Source of the DNA: Agromyces laixinhei
GTDB lineage: Bacteria > Actinomycetota > Actinomycetes > Actinomycetales > Microbacteriaceae
Reading direction: 5' to 3'
Assembly (NCBI RefSeq): GCF_006337065.1
Contig: NZ_CP040872.1
Coordinates: forward strand, 2,852,001-2,916,000
Length of the DNA stretch: 64,000 nucleotides
Shown here: positions 8,026-17,041 of the stretch, one piece after another
Position numbering within the stretch: the first letter of the stretch is position 1
How the letters are laid out: each line of letters begins with the position of its first letter
Made by a program: the position numbers and the translations under genes
Notes under the pieces: generated by a model
What the model saw: only the letters and a program-made list of their open reading frames with translations
Told to the model about the DNA's origin: nothing
Database searches by the model: none

Positions 8026-9432
8026 CTACTTGGCGGCGACCGCCTCTTTCTTGGCCGAAGCACCCGATTTCGCGGCGGGCGCGGCCGTCGGGGCAGGAGC
8101 CTCGACCGCCGGGGGCTTCGGACGTGCGGCGAACAGCTCGAACTGCGCTCGCGGCTGCTGCACGGCGCTCAGCGAGACGATGTCACGGCCGAGCCAGAAG
8201 TTGTTCCACCAGCCCCAGAACACGCGGAACTTGCGCTCCCAGCTGGGCATGGCCAGACCGTGGTAGCCGCGGTGCGCGAACCAGGCGATGAGGCCCTTCA
8301 GCGCGAGCTTGCCCGACTGGAACACGCCCGAGCCGATGCCGAGACCGGCGACCGCACCCAGGTTCTTGTGGAAGTACTCCTTCGGCTCCTCACCTCGGAG
8401 CACGGCGACGATGTTCTTCGCGAGCAGCTTGCCCTGGCGCACGGCGTGCTGTGCGTTCGGCACGCAGTAGCCGCCGACGCCGCCGCCGCTGAGGTCGGGC
8501 ACCGCCGAGATGTCACCGGCCGCCCAGGCGTCGGCCACGAAGTCCTCGTCGTCGCCGACGCGGAGGTCGGCGCGGGTCTTGATGCGACCGCGCTCTTCGA
8601 CGGGCAGGTCGCTCGAGCGCACGATGGCGGGGTTCGCCATGACCCCGGCCGTCCAGACGATGAGGTCGGTCTCGAAGCTCTCGCCCGTCGACAGTTCGAT
8701 GACGCCGTCGACCGCGCTCGTGAGCTGCGTGTCGAGGTGGATCTCGGCACCGCGCTGGGCGAGGTGCTTGATGACCCAGTGGCTCGTCTCGAGCGAGACC
8801 TCGGGCATGATGCGCCCCATCGCCTCGATGAGGTGGAAGTGCGTCTCATCGAAGGTGAGCTGCGGGTAGTACTCGAGCAGCGAGCTCGCGAACGAGCGGA
8901 GCTCGGCGAACACCTCGATGCCCGCGAACCCGCCGCCGACCACGACGAAGGTGAGCAGGCGCTCGCGCTCGGGACCGGGGGGAAGGTTCGAGGCCTTGTC
9001 GAAGTTCGTGAGGACGCGGTCACGGATGGCGACCGCCTCTTCGACCGACTTGAGTCCGATCGCGTTGTCGGCGATGCCCGGGATCGGGAAGGTGCGCGAG
9101 ACCGCGCCGCCGGTGACGACGACGACGTCGTAGTCGAACTGCCACGGTTCACCGAACTCGGGCGTGATCGTCGCAGTCTTCGCCGCGTGGTCGATGCGGG
9201 TGACCTTCGCGGTCACGACGTTCGTCTTCTTCAGGTGCCGGCGCTGCGCGACGACCGAGTGACGCGGCTCGATCGAGCCGGCTGCGACCTCGGGCAGGAA
9301 CGGCTGGTACGTCATGTAGGGCAGCGGGTCGACGATCGTGACCTCTGCCTCGCCGTTACGCAACCACTTCTCGAGCTTCCACGCCGTGTAGAACCCCGCA
9401 TAGCCACCGCCGACGATGAGAATCTTGGGCAC
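8026..9432 (-). CDS. ndh: Type II NADH dehydrogenase (NDH-2)
   Basis: 468 residues. The first Rossmann motif at the N-terminus is ILIVGGGYAGFYTAWKLE (FAD); the second near residue 165 is FVVVGGGFAGIEVFAE (NADH). Further conserved blocks are the AAGD motif in DAWAAGDISAVPD and the C-terminal WERKFRVFWGWWNNFWLGRD, an amphipathic membrane anchor. It passes electrons from NADH to menaquinone without pumping protons. The last about 35 residues are an Ala/Pro/Lys-rich tail (VEAPAPTAAPAAKSG), probably disordered. It has its own hairpin terminator and stands alone between the subtilase and the tRNA. Confidence 0.93.
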   Translation of the reverse strand: MPKILIVGGGYAGFYTAWKLEKWLRNGEAEVTIVDPLPYMTYQPFLPEVAAGSIEPRHSVVAQRRHLKKTNVVTAKVTRIDHAAKTATITPEFGEPWQFDYDVVVVTGGAVSRTFPIPGIADNAIGLKSVEEAVAIRDRVLTNFDKASNLPPGPERERLLTFVVVGGGFAGIEVFAELRSFASSLLEYYPQLTFDETHFHLIEAMGRIMPEVSLETSHWVIKHLAQRGAEIHLDTQLTSAVDGVIELSTGESFETDLIVWTAGVMANPAIVRSSDLPVEERGRIKTRADLRVGDDEDFVADAWAAGDISAVPDLSGGGVGGYCVPNAQHAVRQGKLLAKNIVAVLRGEEPKEYFHKNLGAVAGLGIGSGVFQSGKLALKGLIAWFAHRGYHGLAMPSWERKFRVFWGWWNNFWLGRDIVSLSAVQQPRAQFELFAARPKPPAVEAPAPTAAPAAKSGASAKKEAVAAK

Positions 9433-9481
9433 GGTGAATGGACTCCTCAGTTTCGGAATGTGCGGGCTGAATTTCGTGCGA

Positions 9482-10813
9482 TCACTGCTCGCGATTGCGG
9501 ACAGTCCGCCTGGTATGCCGAGTGGCGCCGATGCCCAACAGCGCTGCTAGCGTACCAAACCCTGCAACAAGTGAGAGCGGCACGGTGATGTAGGCGAGCG
9601 TCCACTGCGTCGGAAGCAGTGTCTGACCGCCGTCGGAATGGGGTAAGGGAGGATCGGCGACCGGCACGATCGGTTGCGTCTCGCCACTCTGGTCGGGCGC
9701 CTCGACCTCCGCTCGACGGTGCAGAGTGATCCAGTCCGCAAGGGAACCGAGCGGGTTCTCGTCGACTTTCGGCACGTCGGTCGTCAGCGCGACGACCGGG
9801 TCGATCAGGCCGTACCCGTAGAGCGCGCTCGGCACCTTCTGGCCGTTGGGGTCGGCGGTCTTGATGAGTCGATTGATGACGTTGGCCGCGTCGAGCTCGG
9901 GGAACTCCGACCGGATCAGGGCGACGAGGCCCGACACGATGGGCGCGGCGCCGCTCGTCCCGTCCCACTGCACATGGCTGCCGTCGGGCAGGATGCCGAC
10001 GAGATCCTCGCTCGGTGCGGCGACGGCGATCGAAATGCCCTGTGAACTCGCGTCGAAGCTCGCATTCTTCGCCTTGTCGACACCAGCGACCGCCAGCACG
10101 CCGGGGATCGTCGCGGGTGCACCCACCTGGCTCGTGCCGCTGCCGCGGTTTCCCGCCGCCGCGACCACGACGACGTCGTGGTCGAACGCGTACATGAACG
10201 CGTCGTCCCAGCTCTCGGGCCAGTCGGGAGTGTTCCGCGTCAAGGACATGTTGATCACGTCGGCGCCGTTGTCGACCGCCCAACGCACGGCCTCGGCGAT
10301 CTGCTCGTCGTTCGACTTCACCGCCCCCGTCTCCTGACCGAAGGCCACCGAGACGGTGAGCAGGTCGGCCTCGGGGGCGGTGCCGATCACGCCGCTGCCC
10401 TCCCCCGTGCCTCGACCGGCGATGAGTCCGGCGACCATCGTGCCGTGCGTCGAGTCCTCGCCGACCGGGGTCTGCCCGTCGGGAGTGCCGAGGCCCGAGA
10501 CATCCGTGCCGCCGACGACCGCACCGCGAAGCTCGGCGACGTTTCCGTTGACGCCCGTGTCGATGATCGCCACGGTGACGCCCTTGCCGCGCGAGGTGTT
10601 CCACGCAGTGGTGAAGCCGTAGTCGGTGAGCCAGTACTCGTAGTCGCGCACGAGGTCGGCGCGCGCGGCGCCGCCTCCGGCGAGCGCGAGCATCGTCGCT
10701 GCCGCGATGGTCGCCAAGGCCTTCACGACGAAGGACGCCTGCTTGCGGGCGCGCGGGGCGCGATCCGAACGCGCGCGGCGTTCGGATCGGCCCGGTCGCG
10801 ATGTCAGGATCAC
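9482..10813 (-). CDS. Secreted, membrane-anchored S8 serine peptidase (subtilase)
   Basis: 443 residues from GTG 10813, which overlaps the DUF501 stop (GTGA). An N-terminal hydrophobic segment (residues 29-49) ends in ARA-D, a signal-peptidase-like site. The catalytic triad is visible as Asp85 (VAIIDTGVN), His123 (STHGTMVAG) and Ser287 (GTSGAAP), with the oxyanion Asn in AAAGNRG at about 222. A C-terminal helix (TLAYITVPLSLVAGFGTL) followed by a basic tail (RHTRRTVRNREQ) anchors it in the membrane. This mirrors mycosin (MycP) topology, but no ESX/type VII genes are nearby. Coupling to ftsB and DUF501 suggests a role at the cell surface or division site; the substrate is unknown. Confidence 0.9.
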   Translation of the reverse strand: MILTSRPGRSERRARSDRAPRARKQASFVVKALATIAAATMLALAGGGAARADLVRDYEYWLTDYGFTTAWNTSRGKGVTVAIIDTGVNGNVAELRGAVVGGTDVSGLGTPDGQTPVGEDSTHGTMVAGLIAGRGTGEGSGVIGTAPEADLLTVSVAFGQETGAVKSNDEQIAEAVRWAVDNGADVINMSLTRNTPDWPESWDDAFMYAFDHDVVVVAAAGNRGSGTSQVGAPATIPGVLAVAGVDKAKNASFDASSQGISIAVAAPSEDLVGILPDGSHVQWDGTSGAAPIVSGLVALIRSEFPELDAANVINRLIKTADPNGQKVPSALYGYGLIDPVVALTTDVPKVDENPLGSLADWITLHRRAEVEAPDQSGETQPIVPVADPPLPHSDGGQTLLPTQWTLAYITVPLSLVAGFGTLAALLGIGATRHTRRTVRNREQ

Positions 10814-11364
10814 CCGGCCGGCCCTCCGGCGGCCTCGGCGACAGGCGCGTCGTCGACGCCGTAGTCGGGGCAGCGGCAGACGTCGGGCGACCAACTCGAA
10901 CGCTCGAGCGCGATGTCGCCGATCGGGTTCGCACCGGGGCCGGCCGCGAGAGAGTGCGCAACGAGTGCGTGCAGGCACTTGACGCGGCTCGGCATGCCCC
11001 CCGCGGAGATGCCGTCGAGCTCGGGCACGACGGCGATCGAATCGCGGTCGGCGAGGTAGTCGCGGTGGGCCCGGTCGTACGCGCCGGCGATCTCGGCGTC
11101 ATTCGCGAGCAGGTCGGTGCACTCGACCATGAGCTGCGCGGCCTCGAGGAACGACATCGCCGCAGTCGCCGCTTGATGCGAGAGGTAGTAGAAGGTCGGG
11201 AACGGCGTGCCGTCGGAGAGACGCGGGGCGGTGGCGACCACCGTCGGCGCCCCGCACACGCACCGGGCGGCGATGCCGACGACGTCACGGGGTTCGCGCC
11301 CGAGCTGCGCCGTGACGATGCGCAGATCGCGCTCGCTGACCGGTTCGAACGGCGGGCGGGTCAT
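10810..11364 (-). CDS. DUF501 domain-containing protein
   Basis: 184 residues, start ATG 11364 within the ftsB stop (ATGA), stop within the subtilase start (GTGA). Conserved-looking features are RCVCGAPTVVAT near the N-terminus, PFPTFYYL, the central helices with AAMSFLEAAQLM, and SRVKCLHALVAHSLAAGPGANPIGD, which is the strongest DUF501 block. Several Cys (CVCG, VCRCPDYG) could bind metal. DUF501 genes sit between ftsB and ppx in most actinobacteria; the function is not established to my knowledge. Confidence 0.88.
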   Translation of the reverse strand: MTRPPFEPVSERDLRIVTAQLGREPRDVVGIAARCVCGAPTVVATAPRLSDGTPFPTFYYLSHQAATAAMSFLEAAQLMVECTDLLANDAEIAGAYDRAHRDYLADRDSIAVVPELDGISAGGMPSRVKCLHALVAHSLAAGPGANPIGDIALERSSWSPDVCRCPDYGVDDAPVAEAAGGPAG

Positions 11365-11900
11365 CGGTTCTCCTCGGCGGCTGGCGCGGCTGGCGGGGTC
11401 GTGGACGCCGGATCGACAGCCGGCGCTGCGTCGGGAGCGAGCCCCGCGGTGAGCACCGAGTCGAGGAGCGTCTGCATCCAGTCTCCCTTCGATTCGGTCA
11501 CCTCGGCCGAGACCCCCGCTGTGGTGTCCGTCTTCGCCGCTGCCGTTCGGTCGTCGATGACGAGGTAGCTCACCTCGCCCGGCATCACGTAGTACAGACG
11601 CTCGCGCGCCTGGGTCACGATGAACGTGTCGTCGTTCCAGCGCTCGCGTTCGTCGCGAAGCCGCTGCACCTCCTCCTCCTGCGCGGAGACGGCGGCGCGA
11701 AGCTCGGCGATCTGCTGCCGTTGCTGTGCGAACGCCGCGATGGTCGGCGCGAGCACCACGACGGCGAGCACGAGCACTCCCATCATGATGAGGGAGAAAC
11801 CTGAGAAACGGATGCCGCTGAGCCAGCCGGCACCGCCGGAACCGCCGGAACCGTCGGGCCGTCGTGGGGCGCGGCCGGAGCGACCGGTCTCGTCTGGCAT
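11361..11900 (-). CDS. Septum formation initiator FtsB/DivIC family protein
   Basis: 179 residues. A Gly/Arg/Pro-rich cytoplasmic N-terminus (about 30 residues), one transmembrane helix (about 33-54), then a coiled coil (QQRQQIAELRAAVSAQEEE, residues about 59-90) and the DivIC block ARERLYYVMPGEVSYLV. The C-terminal about 55 residues are Ala/Pro-rich and likely disordered. It is expected to join FtsL and FtsQ in the divisome. It is the first gene of a three-gene overlapping unit with DUF501 and the subtilase, and follows eno after a strong hairpin. Confidence 0.88.
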   Translation of the reverse strand: MPDETGRSGRAPRRPDGSGGSGGAGWLSGIRFSGFSLIMMGVLVLAVVVLAPTIAAFAQQRQQIAELRAAVSAQEEEVQRLRDERERWNDDTFIVTQARERLYYVMPGEVSYLVIDDRTAAAKTDTTAGVSAEVTESKGDWMQTLLDSVLTAGLAPDAAPAVDPASTTPPAAPAAEENR

Positions 11901-11933
11901 CGCCCCTCCTCATCGTCTGGCCCGGAGAACAGC

Positions 11934-11963
11934 GACGGGGGCGGCCACTCGGCCGCCCCCGTC
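11934..11963 (-). terminator. Hairpin terminator downstream of eno
   Basis: Perfect 13-bp arms (GACGGGGGCGGCC / GGCCGCCCCCGTC) with an ACTC loop, 14 bp after the eno stop and 34 bp before the ftsB start. It lacks a U-tract. It should separate the highly expressed eno from the division genes. Confidence 0.7.
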
Positions 11964-11976
11964 ACGCGTCTGCTGT

Positions 11977-13320
<1,344 letters not shown>

Positions 13321-13358
13321 CTAGTAATGCTCACACCCGCTAGTAATGCTCACACCCG
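13321..13358. repeat. Perfect 19-bp tandem duplication
   Basis: CTAGTAATGCTCACACCCG occurs twice head to tail (13321-13339, 13340-13358) with no mismatch. It is AT-richer than its surroundings and about 65-100 bp upstream of the eno start, so duplicated promoter or regulator-site DNA is possible. Confidence 0.9.
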
Positions 13359-13403
13359 GACTTCATTTCGCCCCGCTCTCCCCCTCCCCTCTCCCCTCGC
13401 GTA

Positions 13404-13473
13404 TGTAGGACGAAGCGCGCTCTGTAGGACGCAACGCCGCCAACGCGTCCTACCAACAGCCGGTTGTCCTACA
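13404..13473. repeat. Four-copy TGTAGGAC inverted repeat cluster
   Basis: TGTAGGAC at 13404-13411 and 13423-13430 on the + strand, and its inverse at 13447-13453 (GTCCTAC) and 13466-13473 (GTCCTACA). The inner pair extends to 9 bp (GTAGGACGC 13424-13432 with GCGTCCTAC 13445-13453) around a 12-nt loop. Two nested palindromes of one motif suggest a cooperative protein-binding site or an RNA hairpin after hisS. Confidence 0.75.
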
Positions 13474-13482
13474 AAGCCGAAG

Positions 13483-13558
13483 TGCGACCGACGCCTCGAC
13501 CAGGGTGCGACCGACGCCTCGACCAGGGTGCGACCGACGCCTCGACCAGGGTGCGACC
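13483..13558. repeat. 23-bp tandem repeat, three perfect copies plus a partial fourth
   Basis: Unit TGCGACCGACGCC-TCGACCAGGG repeats at 13483-13505, 13506-13528 and 13529-13551, then seven bases of a fourth copy. The copies are identical. The last unit ends 8 bp before the hisS stop codon. It is a minisatellite-like array; the copies abut with no spacers, so it is not a CRISPR. Confidence 0.92.
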
Positions 13559-13566
13559 CGGCGCCC

Positions 13567-14856
13567 CTACGCGGAGAGTTCGCGGAACGCGAGCGACGCG
13601 GCTTCCGTCGTCTCGGCGCCCACCTGCGCGAATGCGTCGAACCCGTCGGCGGTGACGCGGTCGAGCAGGGCGCGCAGGTTCTTGACCCGGCGTTCGAGGC
13701 GCACGCGGGTTCCGGATGCCACGAGCTCGCGCTTCAGCTCGAGCAGCCGCCCCGGCGCGACATCCACGTCGTAGACGAGCACCACCGCGCGCGGGCGCTC
13801 TTCGTCGCGCACGGCGAGCAGGTCGACGATGCGCTCGAAGCCGATCGAGAAGCCGCACGCGGGCACCTCCTGGCCGAGGAAGCGCCCGATCATGCCGTCG
13901 TACCGCCCCCCGCCGCCGAGGGAGTAGCCGTGGTCGGGGTGGGCGATCTCGAAGATCGTACCCGTGTAGTACCCCATGCCGCGCACGAGGGTGGGGTCGA
14001 ACTCGATCGCCGCGTCGGGCAGGCTCTCGCGCAGCGCGAGCAGTTCACCGTACGCATCGAGGTCGAGCCATGAGGGCGCGGGCGCACCCTGCCCACTCTG
14101 CGACGACTGGCGATCGGCCAGGTGCCAGTCGGCGGCGGTGAGCGCCTCGAGTTCGGCCGCGACATCCGCGTCGCCCGTGACGATGCCGAGCCCCGCGAGC
14201 TCGGCCGCAACTCCCTCGGCACCGATCTTGTCGAGCTTGTCGATCGTGATGAGCGCACGTTCGCGGAGCTCATCCGGAACGCCCCACGATCCGAGGATTC
14301 CCGCGAGGATGCGCCGGTCGTTGAGCCGGATCGTGCAGCCGCCGAGACCGAGCGCATCGAGCGTCGCAACGGTCGCGGTCAGCAGTTCGAGTTCCGCGAG
14401 CGGCCCGGCCTCGCCGATGATGTCGATGTCGCACTGCACGAACTGCCGGTAGCGGCCCTTCTGCGGCCGTTCGGCACGCCACACCGGCGCGATCTGGATC
14501 GCCCGGAACACCGGCGGCAGCGCCGCGCGGTGCGTCGCATAGAACCGCGCGAGCGGCACGGTCAGGTCGTAGCGCAGGCCGAGGTCGGCGAGCGAGAGCG
14601 CGTCGCCGGATGCCGCGGCGCGCTCGAGGTCGTCGGTGCCGAGCGCGCGCTTCATGACGGCGAAGGCGAGCTTCTCGTTGTCGCCGCCGAGTCCGGCGTG
14701 CAGCCGAGAGGAGTCCTCCATCACGGGCGTTTCGATCTCGTCGAAGCCGTGCGCCGCGTAGACGCCGCGGATCACGCCGAGAGCGTGCTCGCGACGGGCC
14801 TTCTCGGCGGGGAGGAAGTCGCGCATACCGCGCGGAGGGGTGACGGATGCGGCCAT
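13567..14856 (-). CDS. hisS: Histidine--tRNA ligase
   Basis: 429 residues, class II synthetase. Motif 1 lies around residues 45-60; motif 2 is PVWRAERPQKGRYRQFVQCD; the His-A block is LVRGMGYYTGTIFEI; motif 3 is ACGFSIGFERI. The C-terminal domain is shorter than usual and ends SLAFRELSA next to the repeat array. A Gly/Ser insertion (SQSGQGAPAP, about residue 250) is unusual. ATG 14856 (MAASVTPPRGMRDF) is preferred over ATG 14865 because GGAAG sits about 10 bases upstream of the former and only 1 base from the latter. Confidence 0.95.
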   Translation of the reverse strand: MAASVTPPRGMRDFLPAEKARREHALGVIRGVYAAHGFDEIETPVMEDSSRLHAGLGGDNEKLAFAVMKRALGTDDLERAAASGDALSLADLGLRYDLTVPLARFYATHRAALPPVFRAIQIAPVWRAERPQKGRYRQFVQCDIDIIGEAGPLAELELLTATVATLDALGLGGCTIRLNDRRILAGILGSWGVPDELRERALITIDKLDKIGAEGVAAELAGLGIVTGDADVAAELEALTAADWHLADRQSSQSGQGAPAPSWLDLDAYGELLALRESLPDAAIEFDPTLVRGMGYYTGTIFEIAHPDHGYSLGGGGRYDGMIGRFLGQEVPACGFSIGFERIVDLLAVRDEERPRAVVLVYDVDVAPGRLLELKRELVASGTRVRLERRVKNLRALLDRVTADGFDAFAQVGAETTEAASLAFRELSA

Positions 14857-14915
14857 GCCGACCATTCTTCCAGCACGCGGGCGTCGGTCGCGGCGCGCCG
14901 GTCGGGGCGTGCGCC

Positions 14916-15356
14916 TCAGCCCGCGTCGAGCTCGATGCCCTTGGCCGCCGCCGCGCGGCGCAGTGCGTCGGCCTCGTCGATGCCGACGCCGACGTAGATG
15001 CGCAGTCCGTCGGCGTCGTCGCGCACGACGTACTCGACGTCGGTCGTGACGACGAGCTCGTCGTTCGCATCGAGGTAGCTCCATCGCACACGCACCATCG
15101 AGATGACCTCGGTGAGGGCGCTCACCGCACGAACCTCGGGCACGATCGATTCGAAGCCGAGCCGACGATAGAGCGGAAACGACGAGGAGAGGCCGGCCGC
15201 CATGTCGGCACGGCTCTCGAGGGCGCCGGCGAACTCGTCGGTGATGACCATGCCGGGCAGACCCCAGAGCCGCGCGGTCGCCTCGGCGTCCAAGTCGCGC
15301 TGCGCCTCGGCGTAGCGGTCGAAGAACTCCTCGAGCCGCCAGTCCTCGATGCCCAT
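14916..15356 (-). CDS. NTF2-like fold protein, function unknown
   Basis: 146 residues. The N-terminal helix DWRLEEFFDRYAEAQRDLDAEATARLW followed by FAGALESRADMAAGLS and beta strands (VISMVRVRWSYLDANDELVVTTDVEYVV) resembles SnoaL/NTF2-like proteins. No catalytic residues are evident. GGAGGGGG gives a strong ribosome site 6 bases before ATG 15356. It lies between hisS and mazG on the same strand, 112 bp after mazG. Confidence 0.7.
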   Translation of the reverse strand: MGIEDWRLEEFFDRYAEAQRDLDAEATARLWGLPGMVITDEFAGALESRADMAAGLSSSFPLYRRLGFESIVPEVRAVSALTEVISMVRVRWSYLDANDELVVTTDVEYVVRDDADGLRIYVGVGIDEADALRRAAAAKGIELDAG

Positions 15357-15468
15357 GGATCCCCCTCCGACGTCGATGTCTCGTCCGAAGGTACGCCCGC
15401 GGGGCGGCATCCGCGAGCCCCGCACCGGCGCGTCAGGCGCCGCGTCCGGCGGCGCGTCAGCCAGCGCG

Positions 15469-16146
15469 TCAGCCGGCGCGCGGCGCCTCGGCGGCGCGCA
15501 CCTCGTTCTCGAGCCCCCGCACGACGACACGCAGCGCGCGCTCGGCATCGAGACCCTGCACGCGAGCGGAGGCCACGAGCCCGAGCAGCGCCGCGCCGAG
15601 TTCCTCCTCCGTCGCGGGAGAGAGCGGCGCGGGCGCTGCGCTCGGGGCCTGCGCCGTCGCATGCGTCACGCCGACCTTCTCGGCCTTGCCGAGCACCTTC
15701 TGCGCGAGCGCGAGCGCGGGCATACCTCGCGGGATCCCGTCGAGCACGCTCGTGCGGTGCGGCTTCTCGTCGGCCTTCAGGTCGTCCCAGAACGCGACCA
15801 CGTCATCGGCCGTCTCGGCCTCGCGGTCGCCGAAGACATGCGGATGCCGCGACACCATCTTGGCCGTCATGTGGCGCGCGACGTCGTCGATGTCGAAGCG
15901 TTCGCCGTCGGTGTTGGCCGCGAGGTCGGCATGGAAGAGCACCTGATAGAGCACGTCGCCGAGCTCCTCGATCATCTCCTCGCGACTGCCCGACTCGATC
16001 GCGTCGATGAGCTCCCAGCTCTCCTCGACGAGGTACTGCACGAGGCTCGCGTGGGTCTGATCGGCATCCCACGGGCAGCCGCCCGGGGCACGGAGCAGGG
16101 CAACCGTGTCGATGAGTTCGTCGAGTCCGGAATGCGCAGCGCCCAT
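15469..16146 (-). CDS. mazG: MazG family nucleoside triphosphate pyrophosphohydrolase
   Basis: 225 residues. The metal-binding signature reads LVEESWELIDAIESGSREEMIEELGDVLYQVLFH (residues about 40-73; key EESWE and EELGD), preceded by CPWDADQTHASL. A second block, MTAKMVSRHPHVFGD, is also family-typical. It hydrolyses non-canonical or damaged NTPs to NMP and PPi. It is a single MazG domain with a short C-terminal tail, the usual actinobacterial size. It lies close to mfd/eno as in related genomes. Confidence 0.92.
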   Translation of the reverse strand: MGAAHSGLDELIDTVALLRAPGGCPWDADQTHASLVQYLVEESWELIDAIESGSREEMIEELGDVLYQVLFHADLAANTDGERFDIDDVARHMTAKMVSRHPHVFGDREAETADDVVAFWDDLKADEKPHRTSVLDGIPRGMPALALAQKVLGKAEKVGVTHATAQAPSAAPAPLSPATEEELGAALLGLVASARVQGLDAERALRVVVRGLENEVRAAEAPRAG

Positions 16147-16216
16147 ACCGGCAGCCTAGGTGCACCCCGCCGCGAGGGCATCGGCGAACACGTGGCGCCG
16201 GCGCGCTCAGGCGTGC

Positions 16217-16876
16217 TCAGTGCACGACGGCGAGCAGGACGCCCACGATGATGAACAGCACGCCGAATACGCCGTTGAGCGTGCGCTGGCCGCGCACCGA
16301 ACGGGTGAACCGCCGCAGGCTGTGCGCTGCAACCGCGAAGAAGCCCCACATCACGATCACGTCGACCACCACGACGGTCAGGCCGACGACCAGGTACTGC
16401 GGCAGGAGCGGCAGTTCCGGGCGGATGAACTGCGGCAGGAATGCGAGGAAGAACACGATCGCCTTGGGGTTCAGGAGGTTCACCCAGAGGCCGCGGCGGA
16501 ACATCGACCAGCGCGACTCGGCGCGCGCGTTCCGCGCCCGCCCTGCGGCATCCGCCGTGCTTTCATCCTCGCCCTCGTCGACCGGCGGCTGCGGCTTCGC
16601 GAGCAGTTGCCGGATGCCGAGGTAGACGAGGTAGGCGGCGCCCGCGTAGCGGATGACCTCGAATGCGACCGGCGAACCGGCGACGAGCACGCCGAGGCCG
16701 GCCGCGACGATCAGGATGTGCACGATCAGCGCGGCCTGCTGCCCGATGATGCCCCAGATCGAACGCCGGAACCCCGCGTTGAGGGAGTTGCCCATCGTGT
16801 TGATCGCGCCGGCGCCCGGGGTGAAGCTGATGACGAAGCAGGCTGCGAGGAGCGTCGCCCAGAGCGAGAGGGTCAC
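16217..16876 (-). CDS. LysE/RhtB family amino acid exporter
   Basis: 219 residues with about six hydrophobic helices. The N-terminal motif is FVISFTPGAGAINTMGNSLNAGFRRS, typical of LysE/RhtB with the conserved PGP-like turn; the central LWVNLLNPKAIVFFLAFLPQF is the family hallmark. A charged cytoplasmic loop (residues about 95-122, DEGEDEST...) follows helix 3. It exports amino acids such as threonine, homoserine lactone or lysine; the substrate is not determinable. It is divergent from nhaA. Confidence 0.9.
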   Translation of the reverse strand: MTLSLWATLLAACFVISFTPGAGAINTMGNSLNAGFRRSIWGIIGQQAALIVHILIVAAGLGVLVAGSPVAFEVIRYAGAAYLVYLGIRQLLAKPQPPVDEGEDESTADAAGRARNARAESRWSMFRRGLWVNLLNPKAIVFFLAFLPQFIRPELPLLPQYLVVGLTVVVVDVIVMWGFFAVAAHSLRRFTRSVRGQRTLNGVFGVLFIIVGVLLAVVH

Positions 16877-17041
16877 CGCACCAGCGTAGGCGCGGCGATC
16901 GGCCCTGACCGTCCGTCGCCCGTAGACTGCCGGGAGGAGTGCCGGGAAGTCTGGTCGGCCGACGGGAGACCGTCGTCACCGCCTCGCCGACCTCGTCCGT
17001 GCTCCCGCAGCTCGTGCACGCGACTTCCTTGGAGTCCACAC

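Noticed and set aside
8260..9588. 442-codon + strand frame across ndh
   Set aside because: Antisense shadow of ndh with biased composition, no ribosome site and no family motif.
9482..10813. Type VII secretion mycosin (MycP)
   Set aside because: Topology is similar, but no EccB/C/D/E or WXG100 genes are in the window, so only the general subtilase call is supported.
13483..13558. CRISPR array
   Set aside because: The 23-bp units abut with no spacers, and there are no cas genes in the window.
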